NCBI RefSeq assembly: GCF_001484965.1
Contig: NZ_KQ947393.1
Coordinates: forward strand, 76,234 to 140,233
From: Shouchella shacheensis
Lineage (GTDB): Bacteria; Bacillota; Bacilli; Bacillales; Bacillaceae_D
Direction: 5' to 3'
Length of the DNA: 64,000 bases
Shown: positions 45,813 through 54,872 of the stretch, piece after piece
Position numbering within the stretch: position 1 is the stretch's first letter
Layout: the number at the start of each line of letters is the position of its first letter
The notes under the pieces: generated by a model
Told to the model about the DNA's origin: nothing
Database searches by the model: none
Seen by the model: the letters and a program-made list of their open reading frames with translations, nothing else
Position numbers and translations under genes: made by a program

Positions 45813-46655
45813 CTATTTGATACCAGTGGTGGCAATCCCTTGGACAAGATATTTTTGAAAGAACATGAAAATAATAAACTGAGGCAATAACGATAGTGTC
45901 GCCATCGCTAGCAACGGTCCCCAAGAAGTCGCTCCAGTTGAATCAAGAAAACTCGCTAGGCCTAATGCGACAGTGTAGAGCCCCGGATCATTCAGATAAA
46001 TGAGGGCTCCGAAGAAGTCATCCCAGCTCCACATGAATGCAAAGATCGTCACGGTGACCAAAACTGGTTTACAGAGTGGTAGAATAATCCGCCAGAAGAT
46101 GCCAAAGGTTGAACATCCATCCATAACCGCAGCTTCATCTAGCTCACGCGGCACGCCACGAATAAATTGAATCATTAAAAAGACAAAGAAAGGAACTCCT
46201 CCAACAAAGGCAGGGACAATCAATGGCAGAAATGTGTTGACCCAACCAAAATAATTAAACAAAATATACTGAGGAATAAGCGTGATTTGCATTGGAAGCA
46301 TTAATGTCCCGATCAAGCATGCAAACAAGGTTTTTTTGAAACGAAAATTTAACCTCGCGAAACCAAACGCAACAAAGGAGGATGAAAACAGTGCTCCCAC
46401 GATATTCATCCCTGAGACAAACATAGAGTTTGCAAAGATTTGGTCAAAACCCGTTCTTCCAAACCCTTCCCACCCTTGAGCGTAGTTTTCCCAATTTAAT
46501 GTGGAAGGAATGAGTGAGGCTGCCTGCTGAAATATTTCCGCATTCGGCTTTAGTGAGCTAGCAATCATCCACAGAACCGGATACAGCATGACAAAGCCGA
46601 AGGCGATCACAAACGTATGATACAGAACTACTTTAAGCTTTTGATTCTTTTTCAT
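45813..46655 (-). CDS. carbohydrate ABC importer 4, permease (MalG/AraQ type)
   Basis: A 280-residue six-helix permease; EAA loop EAAVMDGCSTFGIFW with ILPLCKP following. I chose ATG at 46655 (MKKNQ), 6 nt from AAGGGGTG; a GTG three codons upstream overlaps the previous stop. It partners the permease at 46661-47617. Confidence 0.9.
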   Translation of the reverse strand: MKKNQKLKVVLYHTFVIAFGFVMLYPVLWMIASSLKPNAEIFQQAASLIPSTLNWENYAQGWEGFGRTGFDQIFANSMFVSGMNIVGALFSSSFVAFGFARLNFRFKKTLFACLIGTLMLPMQITLIPQYILFNYFGWVNTFLPLIVPAFVGGVPFFVFLMIQFIRGVPRELDEAAVMDGCSTFGIFWRIILPLCKPVLVTVTIFAFMWSWDDFFGALIYLNDPGLYTVALGLASFLDSTGATSWGPLLAMATLSLLPQFIIFMFFQKYLVQGIATTGIK

Positions 46656-46660
46656 GTGTA

Positions 46661-47617
46661 TCACCCCTTATCCGATTCGTAGTAGACCCACTTTTTAGAA
46701 CTATAAAACAACAGCGCGGTGATAATGGCTATAACGATGAGCAGCACCCAAGCCATCGCAGATGCATAGCCCATTTGATAATTTTGAAAAGCTCTTTCAT
46801 ATAAGTAGAGGGCATAAAATAATGTTCGATCAAGTGGTCCGCCCTCGGTGGTTACAAAAGCCTGTGTAAAGACAAGGAAGCCCCCGATCATTTGCATAAT
46901 CAAGTTGAAAAAGATAACAGGCGTCAGCATCGGAAAAGTAATCGAGAAAAATTTACGAATGGGCCCAGCTCCATCGACCGAAACGGCTTCATACAAGTCT
47001 TTCGGAATTTGCCTAAGTCCTGCAAGGAAAATAATCATCGGTGACCCAAATTGCCATATGACCAACAATACTAGAACCCCTAAGGCGTGATCAGGGCTGG
47101 CAATCCAGTTACGCCCCTCGATCCCAAGGAAAAGCAAGATGTCGTTAATCGCGCCTTGTCCGCCAAACAATTGGCGCCACATCACGGCTACAGCTACGCT
47201 TCCCCCAATAATCGAAGGAATATAAAAGATGGTCGTATAGAAGCCTGACCCTTTTTGCTGATTGTTGAAAAGCATCGCAATGAACAAAGCAAAAATAAGC
47301 TTTAGTGGGGTCGACACCAACACAAATACTAAGGTGACATAAATCGACGTTCTAAACCGCGGATCATTGGTAAACATCTCTGTATAATTGGCTAGCCCTA
47401 CCCAATTCGGACTTGAGAGCATGTCGTAGTCCGTAAATGAGAAATATAAGGAAGCGATCATTGGTCCAATAATAAACCCGAAAAAACCAATTAACCAAGG
47501 TGAAATAAACGCATAGCCCACGAGTTCTTGGTTTCGTTTTCTTCTTTTGGCTTGCTTTGATAACTCCTCTGTTGACTGTATGGATTGTCCCGACTTCGAT
47601 CTTTCAACGTTAGCCAT
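46661..47617 (-). CDS. carbohydrate ABC importer 4, permease (MalF/AraP type)
   Basis: A 318-residue permease with a 40-residue hydrophilic tail and six helices; EAA loop EAVSVDGAGPIRKFF and TFPMLTP. ATG at 47617 (MANVERS) follows AAAGGGGTG at 6 nt; the longer in-frame reading starts inside the intergenic region. Gene order is SBP-MalF-MalG-oxidoreductase. Confidence 0.9.
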   Translation of the reverse strand: MANVERSKSGQSIQSTEELSKQAKRRKRNQELVGYAFISPWLIGFFGFIIGPMIASLYFSFTDYDMLSSPNWVGLANYTEMFTNDPRFRTSIYVTLVFVLVSTPLKLIFALFIAMLFNNQQKGSGFYTTIFYIPSIIGGSVAVAVMWRQLFGGQGAINDILLFLGIEGRNWIASPDHALGVLVLLVIWQFGSPMIIFLAGLRQIPKDLYEAVSVDGAGPIRKFFSITFPMLTPVIFFNLIMQMIGGFLVFTQAFVTTEGGPLDRTLFYALYLYERAFQNYQMGYASAMAWVLLIVIAIITALLFYSSKKWVYYESDKG

Positions 47618-47673
47618 GCGACGCACCCCTTTTATAGGAGGAGGGAGCAAACGCTCCTCCTCGACTGGCTCAG

Positions 47674-48999
47674 TTAATTTGCAAGAATACTTTCTGCTTC
47701 TTCCCTGAAGCGTTCAGCGAACTCTTCTTCCGTAATCATGTCATATGAAAGTTCTTCCACTAATCGATCGAACACATCAAGAATTTGACCTGTACCAGCA
47801 GGCTCTGGTGGATGAATCGGTGCTGAGTATTCTTCGACTAGTTCCATATAGTCAAACTGCATTTGCTCATTTTCGTCTAAATCCTCGTAAAGATGGTCCC
47901 TGACTGCTTCTGAAATCGGAACGCCTCTTTCCGCATTCAAAATTTCATTAGCTTCGAGATCATTTGTGATGAAATTGATAAAACGGGCAGCTTCTTCTGC
48001 GTTATCCCCCTGCGATGAAGCAGATAAAAATTGAGCCGGCTTTAAGATATGCCCTTCGGAACCTCCTGTCACGCTTGGCAATGTCGTCATCTTTAGTGGT
48101 CGATCTGCAGCTCGAAGGAACTCAATAATTTGATTACTGTTTGTCGGTAATGTCGATGCTGATTCATGGACAATTAACTCGTCTTCCAATCCTTGAACCT
48201 CGGCTGTGACTTCCGGTCCTGGGACCACTCCTTCATCAAGTAAATCTTTGTACATGGTGAGAAAGTCGATTAAATATTGGTCATCAAACGCAAGTTCTGT
48301 ATTATCCTCGTTATAGAGCCATAAGTCGTTCTGACGCAAATAATGTATAAAGAAAGGTAAACCAGCAAACCCACTTGAATAGATACCAAGTTCTTGGTTA
48401 ATATCCCTAGCTGTCTCCTCATAGTCTTCCCACGTATACCCCGGCTCAAGCTCTGCTACCCCTGCCTCTTCAAATAAAGCCGGATCATAAACAAGCGCGA
48501 GGGAATTCGATCCAAGGTTTACAGCATATAATTCCTCATCCACAATGCCTCCTTCAATGAACACATCGTCCACATCATCAAAGTTAAGCGTTCCGGAATC
48601 AACAAATTCATTGAGGCCGACTAATAAATCACGAGTGACATACTCATTTAAATACTGCAAATCCATTTGAATGACATCTGGTAAGTTTTGTCCGGCTGCT
48701 TGTGTGGACATACGCTCCCAATAGCCATCCCAGCCAGTGAATTCCGAAGTCACAGCAATATCAGGGTTCTTCTCTTCAAATAAATCAATCGCCTCAAGGG
48801 TTCGATCATGCCTTTCCTGCCCTCCCCACCACGCCACTCTTAGTTCTGTTTGTCCAGGCTCTACTTCCGCTTCTTCCGCTTCTTCCACTCCCTCCTCCGT
48901 TCCACCAACATCATCAGATCCAGATGAACAAGCAGAAAGAATGACAATTGACGATATGGACAAATAGCCCAGCTTCTTTGGATTGATTAAACGATTCAT
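47674..48999 (-). CDS. carbohydrate ABC importer 4, substrate-binding lipoprotein
   Basis: A 441-residue family 1 solute-binding lipoprotein. Starting at ATG 48999 (MNRLINPKK, GGGAGG upstream) gives a good signal peptide ending at lipobox ILSAC (Cys24); the longer reading would bury it. A Glu-rich linker and a strongly acidic mature protein follow. The YesN/YesM pair immediately upstream on the same strand is the expected regulator. An imperfect cre (TGTAAGCGCTTCA, one base short of a palindrome) lies at about 49045. Confidence 0.9.
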   Translation of the reverse strand: MNRLINPKKLGYLSISSIVILSACSSGSDDVGGTEEGVEEAEEAEVEPGQTELRVAWWGGQERHDRTLEAIDLFEEKNPDIAVTSEFTGWDGYWERMSTQAAGQNLPDVIQMDLQYLNEYVTRDLLVGLNEFVDSGTLNFDDVDDVFIEGGIVDEELYAVNLGSNSLALVYDPALFEEAGVAELEPGYTWEDYEETARDINQELGIYSSGFAGLPFFIHYLRQNDLWLYNEDNTELAFDDQYLIDFLTMYKDLLDEGVVPGPEVTAEVQGLEDELIVHESASTLPTNSNQIIEFLRAADRPLKMTTLPSVTGGSEGHILKPAQFLSASSQGDNAEEAARFINFITNDLEANEILNAERGVPISEAVRDHLYEDLDENEQMQFDYMELVEEYSAPIHPPEPAGTGQILDVFDRLVEELSYDMITEEEFAERFREEAESILAN

Positions 49000-49116
49000 A
49001 AATCGTGTCCTCCCTCGTATAGTAGTAAAATCGCTTTTACCCATTGTAAGCGCTTCATTAATTCATGAATAGAACACACATGTTAAATAATTTGCAGAAA
49101 AAAAGAAAAACACAAC

Positions 49117-50769
49117 TTATTGATTGTGTTTTATCTCTTGGTCTTTCTTTAGAAGTTCTGTAGGGCTGCATCCGAAATAATGTTTAAACTGCTTGGTAAA
49201 ATACGGGACTTGTTTGTAGCCAACCGCCTCCGCCACCTCATACACAAGAAGCTCCCCTTCGACTAGAATTTGCTTTGCTTTTTCCATCCGGACTCTCGTT
49301 AAATACGACTTGAATGTTTCACCGACAACTTTCATAAATAGTTGTCCTAAATAGTTTCTTGACAATTTCACCTCTTCCGCAATTTTATGAATGGAGATCT
49401 CTTCGTGATAATGATTGTGCACAAATTCAATCGTTTTCTTAATTGCGTGCCTATGTCGAGTATTCTCGTTCCATTTCCAATGACTACAAATTCGATATAT
49501 TTTATTTAGTAACCATTCTTTCAGCTCCTCTCTAAATAGAACCTGATTCAATTCTTTCACTAAATCCATGTCCGAAAATAGATCCTCGACCAACACCCCC
49601 GTATGATGCAATAAATACGTAATCGCTGTCCAAATCTCAGTCCCCACTATGCGCAGTTGATCCGGAGAATTGAATTTGCCGTTTGACTCTAATTGGCGAA
49701 GGCACAGGTCAAGTAACTGTTCCGCCTCTTCCCTTCGGCCAAACCGAATGGCTTCAGCTATTTGTTGATAATACCTTGATACATCCTTGCTTCCCTGTTT
49801 TTCTCTATTAATAGACTCTGTCCGTTTTCCCGAGATCGCTATTTGGTTGTGCAATTCAGAGAATAAGGCTGGTTCCTTCAGGGCTTGCATGGCTTCCGTC
49901 GTCGACTGCTTAATCATCCACCAAACATTCCGTGGCTTTCCGACCCCAATCGCCACTCTTAATTTCAAGTAAGAAGAGATAGATTCAATGATGTCGGCCG
50001 CCATTTTTTGCACAGGGAGAATGAACGCATCCCATGATTCATCTTGATGAATGTGAATGACTAATGCCGCATAGTCGCTATGAAGTTCAACCCATTCAAC
50101 ATCAAGATGATGTTCCTTTGCAATTTCACCGACAATATTGCGCGCGGCAACACGTAATAAATCCCAGTCAGTTACATTCGCTTCCGTACTCTGCCGGTGG
50201 TGTACAGCAAGAACACACACAACATGTTGTTTTCCCCTCCACTTACGCTCAAAGGATTCTGAAGGGAAAGATGATCGTCTTTCAATCGACCTACCAACGA
50301 CAACATTTCTTAACCACTCTCGTTCCACTAACGACTCATAAGCCTTTAGCTGATCCTCGATTTCTTCCTGTCTCAACATTGTTGAGTGTTGGTGCTCTAA
50401 CTGCTCTGTAACTCGTTGAATCACTTCCCTAATCGTGCTAGGAGAAGTCGGCTTTGATAAATATTCATCAATCCGCAAACGCAGGGCCCTTCTGGCATAT
50501 TCAAAATCAGAGTACCCACTCAAGATAATACATTTTCCTGTGAATTCATTTTGATTTGTTAAGGTCTGGATCATTTCGAGTCCGTCCATGACAGGCATGT
50601 AAATGTCCGTGATGACAAGATCCGGTTCCACTTCACGAATCAGCTCCATTCCCTCCGCACCATCTCTTGCTTCTCCTAAAAGAGATAAATTCAACTCTTC
50701 CCAGGGAATGATTGCCTTTAAACCAGCTAATACTTGTGAATCATCATCAATAATCACTGTTTTCCACAT
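49117..50769 (-). CDS. YesN-type response regulator with AraC domain
   Basis: A 550-residue regulator. Receiver (1-125) with Asp8-Asp10 acidic pocket, phosphoacceptor Asp55 (VITDIYMP) and the Lys of YLSKPT. A long middle region precedes an AraC double helix-turn-helix (about 440-542: HYHEEISIHKIAEEVKLS and VAEAVGYKQVPYFTKQFK). ATG at 50769 follows GAGGTGG; an in-frame GTG four codons upstream is less well placed. The gene overlaps the kinase gene by 23 nt. Likely target: the importer 4 operon 118 nt downstream. Confidence 0.9.
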   Translation of the reverse strand: MWKTVIIDDDSQVLAGLKAIIPWEELNLSLLGEARDGAEGMELIREVEPDLVITDIYMPVMDGLEMIQTLTNQNEFTGKCIILSGYSDFEYARRALRLRIDEYLSKPTSPSTIREVIQRVTEQLEHQHSTMLRQEEIEDQLKAYESLVEREWLRNVVVGRSIERRSSFPSESFERKWRGKQHVVCVLAVHHRQSTEANVTDWDLLRVAARNIVGEIAKEHHLDVEWVELHSDYAALVIHIHQDESWDAFILPVQKMAADIIESISSYLKLRVAIGVGKPRNVWWMIKQSTTEAMQALKEPALFSELHNQIAISGKRTESINREKQGSKDVSRYYQQIAEAIRFGRREEAEQLLDLCLRQLESNGKFNSPDQLRIVGTEIWTAITYLLHHTGVLVEDLFSDMDLVKELNQVLFREELKEWLLNKIYRICSHWKWNENTRHRHAIKKTIEFVHNHYHEEISIHKIAEEVKLSRNYLGQLFMKVVGETFKSYLTRVRMEKAKQILVEGELLVYEVAEAVGYKQVPYFTKQFKHYFGCSPTELLKKDQEIKHNQ

Positions 50770-52492
50770 AGAAATTCCCACCTCTGATTTGATTATCTTT
50801 TTGCTTAGCCAATCTAATCTCGACCGTCGTTCCTATCCCTTGCCTGCTCTTAATAGTTAAGCCGTATGCATCTCCAAAGAAAGCCTTTATTCGCTTCTCC
50901 ACGTTATTGATGCCAAAACCTCCCCCTCCCTTCTCAATGGTCTGGGGGTCAAACCCATTTCCATTATCTATCACTCTAATGAGGAGGCTCTCTTCCTTAT
51001 CTTCAATCGTGACACGGATTTCCCCTTCCTCACATCGATGAAATCCATGAATAATCGCGTTTTCAATGAGAGGCTGTAAAGTGAATTTTGGAATATAATA
51101 GACTTTGACTTTCTCGTCCACTTCAAACTCATGAGTGATTCCTCCACTTAAGCGATACTGCTGAATTTCCATATAATATTGAATATGAGCCAACTCATCG
51201 GCAATCAAAATCAAACTTCTTCCATTGGAAAGTCCGATCCGTAACATTTTTCCAGTCAACTCTAAAACCTTGCTCATGTCTTCTTGATTTCTGGCAACCG
51301 CCATCCAATTCAGCTGGTCGAGCGTATTGTACAAAAAATGCGGATTAATATTGGCTTGCAGTGCGCTAATTTCCGCTTTTCGCTGAAGTTGATTTTGCTT
51401 TTCAAGGGATTGGTGTAGATTCTCAATTCTCCCCGTCATGTTCTGAAATCCTTTAAAAAGCTGACCGAACTCATTCTTGTAATCCTCCGGTACGTCGACC
51501 TTTTTCTTTGAGCCGTATCGTTGCATTGCACTCATTAATAGCAGAATAGGTTTTGTAAATTTGCCAGAGAGGAAATATGTAGTAAACAAAGCGCAAATAA
51601 CAGCGAAGAAGCTAATTCCAAATAACACCTTCGCCATTCGTTCCCCTCCTCCAGTCAACTCTCCCCACGGGGTCAGCTCTACTAATAGCCAATCAGAATC
51701 ACTCAATCCAGACCAGACTATTAACCCTCTTTCACCTTCCAGCTCCCCTTCTCCCAAAGAATTCTGTTCAGTCTCAGACACTGCCTGTTTCATCTCATGC
51801 TCGGATGTAAGCTCGGGACTTCCAACGGACGCGATGATTTGCTGATCGGAATCAAGCAACATGCGATTCCCTGAATGACTACTGTCATTTTCAATCAAAG
51901 CCGTAAATTGATTGACCGGAATGTTCATCACCAATACGCCACGAATATCCCCATTCGCAGAATAAATGTTTCGCGCATAGGAAACCACATCTTGGTTGCC
52001 CTCGTCCAAATGCTTAGGATGGTGACCAAGCCACCCCTCGTCCACTTGATTTAACCTCTCATTCTCCGGATGATTATTTAAATCTAGTATCGATAAAAAA
52101 CGGATGGGCATTTGGCTGTCATAGGCAGGTGGCCGATGCATATAAACATCAATCGATTCGACTAGAGACATACTTAAAATCACTTGATACAGATAAGAAT
52201 GAAGATTAGACCGTTGGCGATTATAATCGAACGTGTCAGGTTCCCCTTGAAGAAACGCGAGTAGATCTTTATCCCTAGATGATACTAACGACATTTCTTC
52301 AACAGCGCGAAGCTGATTGTTAATTTCTTTGCTATATAAACCCAATGTTTGCTGCTGGTATCCCGTCGTATGAGCAACCATTTCATTGACTATCATTCTA
52401 TAACTTATGAGAATGACAATTGCAAAGAGAATGACAATAAACAAAGCAAAGCTACTAAACAGCACTGTTTTCACTTTGAATTTTTTGAACAT
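50747..52492 (-). CDS. YesM-type sensor histidine kinase
   Basis: A 581-residue kinase: membrane segment 8-30, an extracellular dCache-like sensor (31-285), second membrane segment 288-308, HAMP, phosphoacceptor His385 in NINPHFLYNTLDQL, and ATPase motifs QPLIENAIIHGF, DNGNGFD and GGFGINNVEKR. It senses an extracellular carbohydrate-related signal and phosphorylates the YesN-type partner. Unlike the kinase at 31088-32542 it has its own large sensor domain and no binding-protein partner gene. Confidence 0.9.
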   Translation of the reverse strand: MFKKFKVKTVLFSSFALFIVILFAIVILISYRMIVNEMVAHTTGYQQQTLGLYSKEINNQLRAVEEMSLVSSRDKDLLAFLQGEPDTFDYNRQRSNLHSYLYQVILSMSLVESIDVYMHRPPAYDSQMPIRFLSILDLNNHPENERLNQVDEGWLGHHPKHLDEGNQDVVSYARNIYSANGDIRGVLVMNIPVNQFTALIENDSSHSGNRMLLDSDQQIIASVGSPELTSEHEMKQAVSETEQNSLGEGELEGERGLIVWSGLSDSDWLLVELTPWGELTGGGERMAKVLFGISFFAVICALFTTYFLSGKFTKPILLLMSAMQRYGSKKKVDVPEDYKNEFGQLFKGFQNMTGRIENLHQSLEKQNQLQRKAEISALQANINPHFLYNTLDQLNWMAVARNQEDMSKVLELTGKMLRIGLSNGRSLILIADELAHIQYYMEIQQYRLSGGITHEFEVDEKVKVYYIPKFTLQPLIENAIIHGFHRCEEGEIRVTIEDKEESLLIRVIDNGNGFDPQTIEKGGGGFGINNVEKRIKAFFGDAYGLTIKSRQGIGTTVEIRLAKQKDNQIRGGNFYVENSDY

Positions 52493-52581
52493 CGTTTAAC
52501 CACCTTAATGATGAAAAGGAGTGAGTGTTTGATATTACGGGATTGTAAGGGCTTTCCTTTCAACCGTAAGCTTAGTATAGC

Positions 52582-52610
52582 AAAAACCGTCTGATATTGA
52601 CGGTTTTTTT
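52582..52610. terminator. hairpin AAAACCGTC/GACGGTTTT with T-run
   Basis: A 9-bp stem with a 7-nt loop and seven T on the plus strand, five on the minus. No obvious gene precedes it on either strand, so it may shield the kinase promoter from read-through or end a short transcript. Confidence 0.6.
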
Positions 52611-52801
52611 AGCCCGAGCGTTAAATTGAACCGTGACACAAATCGGGATCCAAAAATGTCCTCGACTTTTCTTCCTGCCTCTCATGTACCATTTCCAGCA
52701 AAAATACGAATTCATTCTTATGAAAACAACGGATGCGTGTAATATAGAAATTTAATGAAACTACTAACATTCTCTTATGACTGTGTCCTTTTTCTTATGG
52801 T

Positions 52802-52958
52802 CTTGCAATGTAGCACTGAGAAGAGAGGGCAGCCTGATTACCCGGAGAAGCAAAACCGCGGTGCAAGAATAAAGAGATGAAAGTAAGCGTCATTTCTACA
52901 ACTTTAGACGTGGCAAGGGTTTCGAGTCCCTTTCATGCGAACGAAAGGGTCGGTTTTT
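52802..52958 (+). ncRNA. unidentified structured leader-like RNA with terminator
   Basis: TCTTGCA (52801-52807) can pair with TGCAAGA (52862-52868), enclosing about 54 nt with a CCGCGG motif and GGG/CCC pairing. Further on, AAGGG (52915-52919) can pair with CCCTT (52928-52932). But CCCTTTC (52928-52934) can instead pair with GAAAGGG (52943-52949), followed by TCGGTTTTTCTTTC, a terminator. The two hairpins share CCCTT and exclude each other, the hallmark of a transcription-attenuating leader. I could not match it to T-box, S-box, glycine, lysine, TPP, FMN, cobalamin, c-di-GMP or other riboswitch consensus known to me. The next gene is the VOC protein about 290 nt on. Confidence 0.4.
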
Positions 52959-53249
52959 CTTTCATAAAACTGCCTAACGAGCCGGTTTTCCTTCTATAAA
53001 AAAACATTTGTTGGAGGTATATAGTTCTTGGCATTGCTGTGCTTTCGGTACATGAGGTCTGGGTGAATAAGTTGGAGAGTAATGAATCGCATTCGCTAAT
53101 ACTTGGAGGGGCATCGGTTGGATTTTTGTTACGTCCGTCTCATTGAGATTCGAAACAATGGCATTGGTGTGGTAATGTATATAAGAAAGTTCGAAACGTG
53201 AACAGAACAGTCAGACCCAGAACTCTCGCTACAGAAAGGAAGGAATAAG

Positions 53250-53627
53250 TTGAAACTAGCAGAAATCCACCACGTCAGCCTCGTTGTGCATGACCTTGAG
53301 AAAACCAAGGCATTCTACAGCGGCAAACTCCAACTTCCTGAACTCAAGCGCCCGCCTTTCAACTTTCCAGGAGCCTGGTACGCAATTGGAGAGCAGCAGC
53401 TACACTTAATCGAGGCAGATACCGTGACGCAGCAGCGCAAACCCAATGACCGTATTAATTCGCGGCAAGAACATGTGGCGTTTCGCGTGGAGAGCTATGA
53501 AGATACTTTGGTCTTTTTACAACAGCAAGATGTGCCTTTCATTGAAAAAAAGAATAGTAAAAGCGGCTTCAGGCAAATCTTCTGCAATGACCCCGACGGT
53601 AATACACTTGAATTTATGACCCTATAA
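53250..53627 (+). CDS. VOC (glyoxalase/bleomycin-resistance) family protein
   Basis: A 125-residue vicinal-oxygen-chelate protein of two beta-alpha-beta-beta-beta modules. Metal-ligand positions are occupied by His8 (IHHVSLV), His75 (EHVAFRV) and Glu121 (NTLEFM), with His52 in QLHLIE nearby. Members include lactoylglutathione lyases, fosfomycin-resistance enzymes and dioxygenases; which one applies is unclear, and the Bacillus members of this short type are largely uncharacterised. TTG start after AAAGGAAGGA. It appears monocistronic, with a terminator right behind it, and is unrelated to the sugar genes around it. Confidence 0.85.
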   Translation: MKLAEIHHVSLVVHDLEKTKAFYSGKLQLPELKRPPFNFPGAWYAIGEQQLHLIEADTVTQQRKPNDRINSRQEHVAFRVESYEDTLVFLQQQDVPFIEKKNSKSGFRQIFCNDPDGNTLEFMTL

Positions 53628-53667
53628 CAAGGCGCCTCTCCTGCCCCCGCAACCAGGAAGTATGTCC

Positions 53668-53700
53668 AAAGGTAGATGCTCTTCTCAATCTACCTTTTTC
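53668..53700 (+). terminator. terminator after the VOC gene
   Basis: AAAGGTAGAT pairs with ATCTACCTTT, followed by TTCC, 41 nt past the stop. Confidence 0.8.
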
Positions 53701-53988
53701 CTTGTTAGTCAATCGTTCGCTTACCGTGTTCTATTCACCGAAAGTAGCCCACCCTTTATTTCAATACTTGCCAAACTCCGGGATTATACCCTAGTACAGC
53801 TCCTTGTTTGATGTCATGACTTCACTCTCTTCTATTATGAACGGTGGTAAAGCCCCCTTTTTCGCCTCTATGCCCTTTCTCCAAGTCAGTACATGCCTTC
53901 CTTCGTCCGACCATTTCCCAAGTTGATACGTTCATTTTCACCTTCAGTGCTCCTCCCTGCGTGCGACAGCGCTCCTTTATTCCACACC
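53701..53988. other. intergenic region with degenerate repeat, no gene
   Basis: Between the VOC gene and importer 5 I see no supported gene. At about 53868-53935 two imperfect copies of a roughly 35-bp unit can be aligned around CCTTTCTCCAAGTCAGTAC and CATTTCCCAAGTTGATAC. Long open frames crossing it look like repeat-derived nonsense, rich in Arg, Lys, Gly and Glu. Confidence 0.35.
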
Positions 53989-54016
53989 AAAAAAACGGCG
54001 GAGGCGTGCCGCCGCT
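53989..54016 (-). terminator. terminator of importer 5 operon
   Basis: Minus-strand CGGCGG and CCGCCG pair around a 7-nt loop and are followed by seven T, 14 nt past the last permease gene. Confidence 0.85.
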
Positions 54017-54029
54017 GAAACTATTCCCA

Positions 54030-54860
54030 TTATCCTTTGACTGCTCCTTCTGCCACACCAGCCATAAATTGCTTGCTGAATATGATAAACAAAACAATTA
54101 GAGGGATGGTCGCCATCAGTGTCCCTGCCATGATAAGGGCATAATCGGTATCGTACACACTGTTCAACTGGGCAAGCATGACCTGCAAAGTATAGCGGTT
54201 TGGGCTGTTAATCGTGACGAGGGGCCATAGGTAATCATTCCAGATAGTGATGAACGTGAAAATTCCCAGGAAGGTCAAAGCTGGCTTCAGCGTGGGAAGA
54301 GCCACATTCCAGTACAAGCGAAACGTGTTGCAGCCGTCTAATCGGCCGGCATCCATCAATTCATCAGGAACCGATTGCTGACAAAATTGCCTGATCCAAA
54401 AAATCCCAAAAGCACTAGCAAGGCTGGGGATAATTAGAGCTTGATAGGAATCGATCCAACCAAACGCGGCAATGATTAAGAAGGAAGGGACAAAGCTCAT
54501 TTGGGCAGGGATCATCATCGTGAGCAGCAAGGACACGAATAAGAAGTTTTTTCCTGGGAATTCGAACTTGGCAAAGGTGAAGCCAGCCAACGAACAAAAG
54601 AAAAGAACGCCAAGAACCGTCGTCGTAGACACGAACAGGGTGTTAAAAAACGCTTGATAAAAATCGATCGAGCTCAAGACGTTTTGCACATTCGTCAAAA
54701 GTTCTCCGCCAAATACTAACGTCGGGGGAAAACGCAAGATGTCGCTCGTGGTATTGGATGCCATCACAACCAGCCAGTAAAACGGAAAGACGGAGATGAA
54801 CACACCTATTAAAAGAATGAAATGAGTGAGCAGCTTTGCATACCATTTATCTGCAGCCAT
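54030..54860 (-). CDS. carbohydrate ABC importer 5, permease (MalG/AraQ type)
   Basis: A 276-residue six-helix permease. The loop DAGRLDGCNTFRLYW with ALPTLKP replaces the first Glu of the EAA motif by Asp. Start ATG follows AAGGAGG. It is the last gene of the importer 5 operon, with a terminator just behind it. Confidence 0.92.
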   Translation of the reverse strand: MAADKWYAKLLTHFILLIGVFISVFPFYWLVVMASNTTSDILRFPPTLVFGGELLTNVQNVLSSIDFYQAFFNTLFVSTTTVLGVLFFCSLAGFTFAKFEFPGKNFLFVSLLLTMMIPAQMSFVPSFLIIAAFGWIDSYQALIIPSLASAFGIFWIRQFCQQSVPDELMDAGRLDGCNTFRLYWNVALPTLKPALTFLGIFTFITIWNDYLWPLVTINSPNRYTLQVMLAQLNSVYDTDYALIMAGTLMATIPLIVLFIIFSKQFMAGVAEGAVKG

Positions 54861-54872
54861 TTCCTTTCCTCC

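Noticed and set aside
52820-52870. T-box element suggested by ACCGCGG near the leader RNA
   Set aside because: The required GGGTGG-x-ACCGCGG block just upstream of the terminator is absent and the downstream gene is not amino-acid related.
52915-52932. tRNA or tmRNA T-arm suggested by GGGTTTCGAGTCCC
   Set aside because: The loop would be 8 nt, and no acceptor stem, anticodon arm or CCA end can be built around it.
53822-54097. Minus-strand 91-codon frame rich in Arg, Lys and Gly
   Set aside because: It covers a terminator and a degenerate repeat and runs into the end of the permease gene in another frame; it has no homology I recognise.
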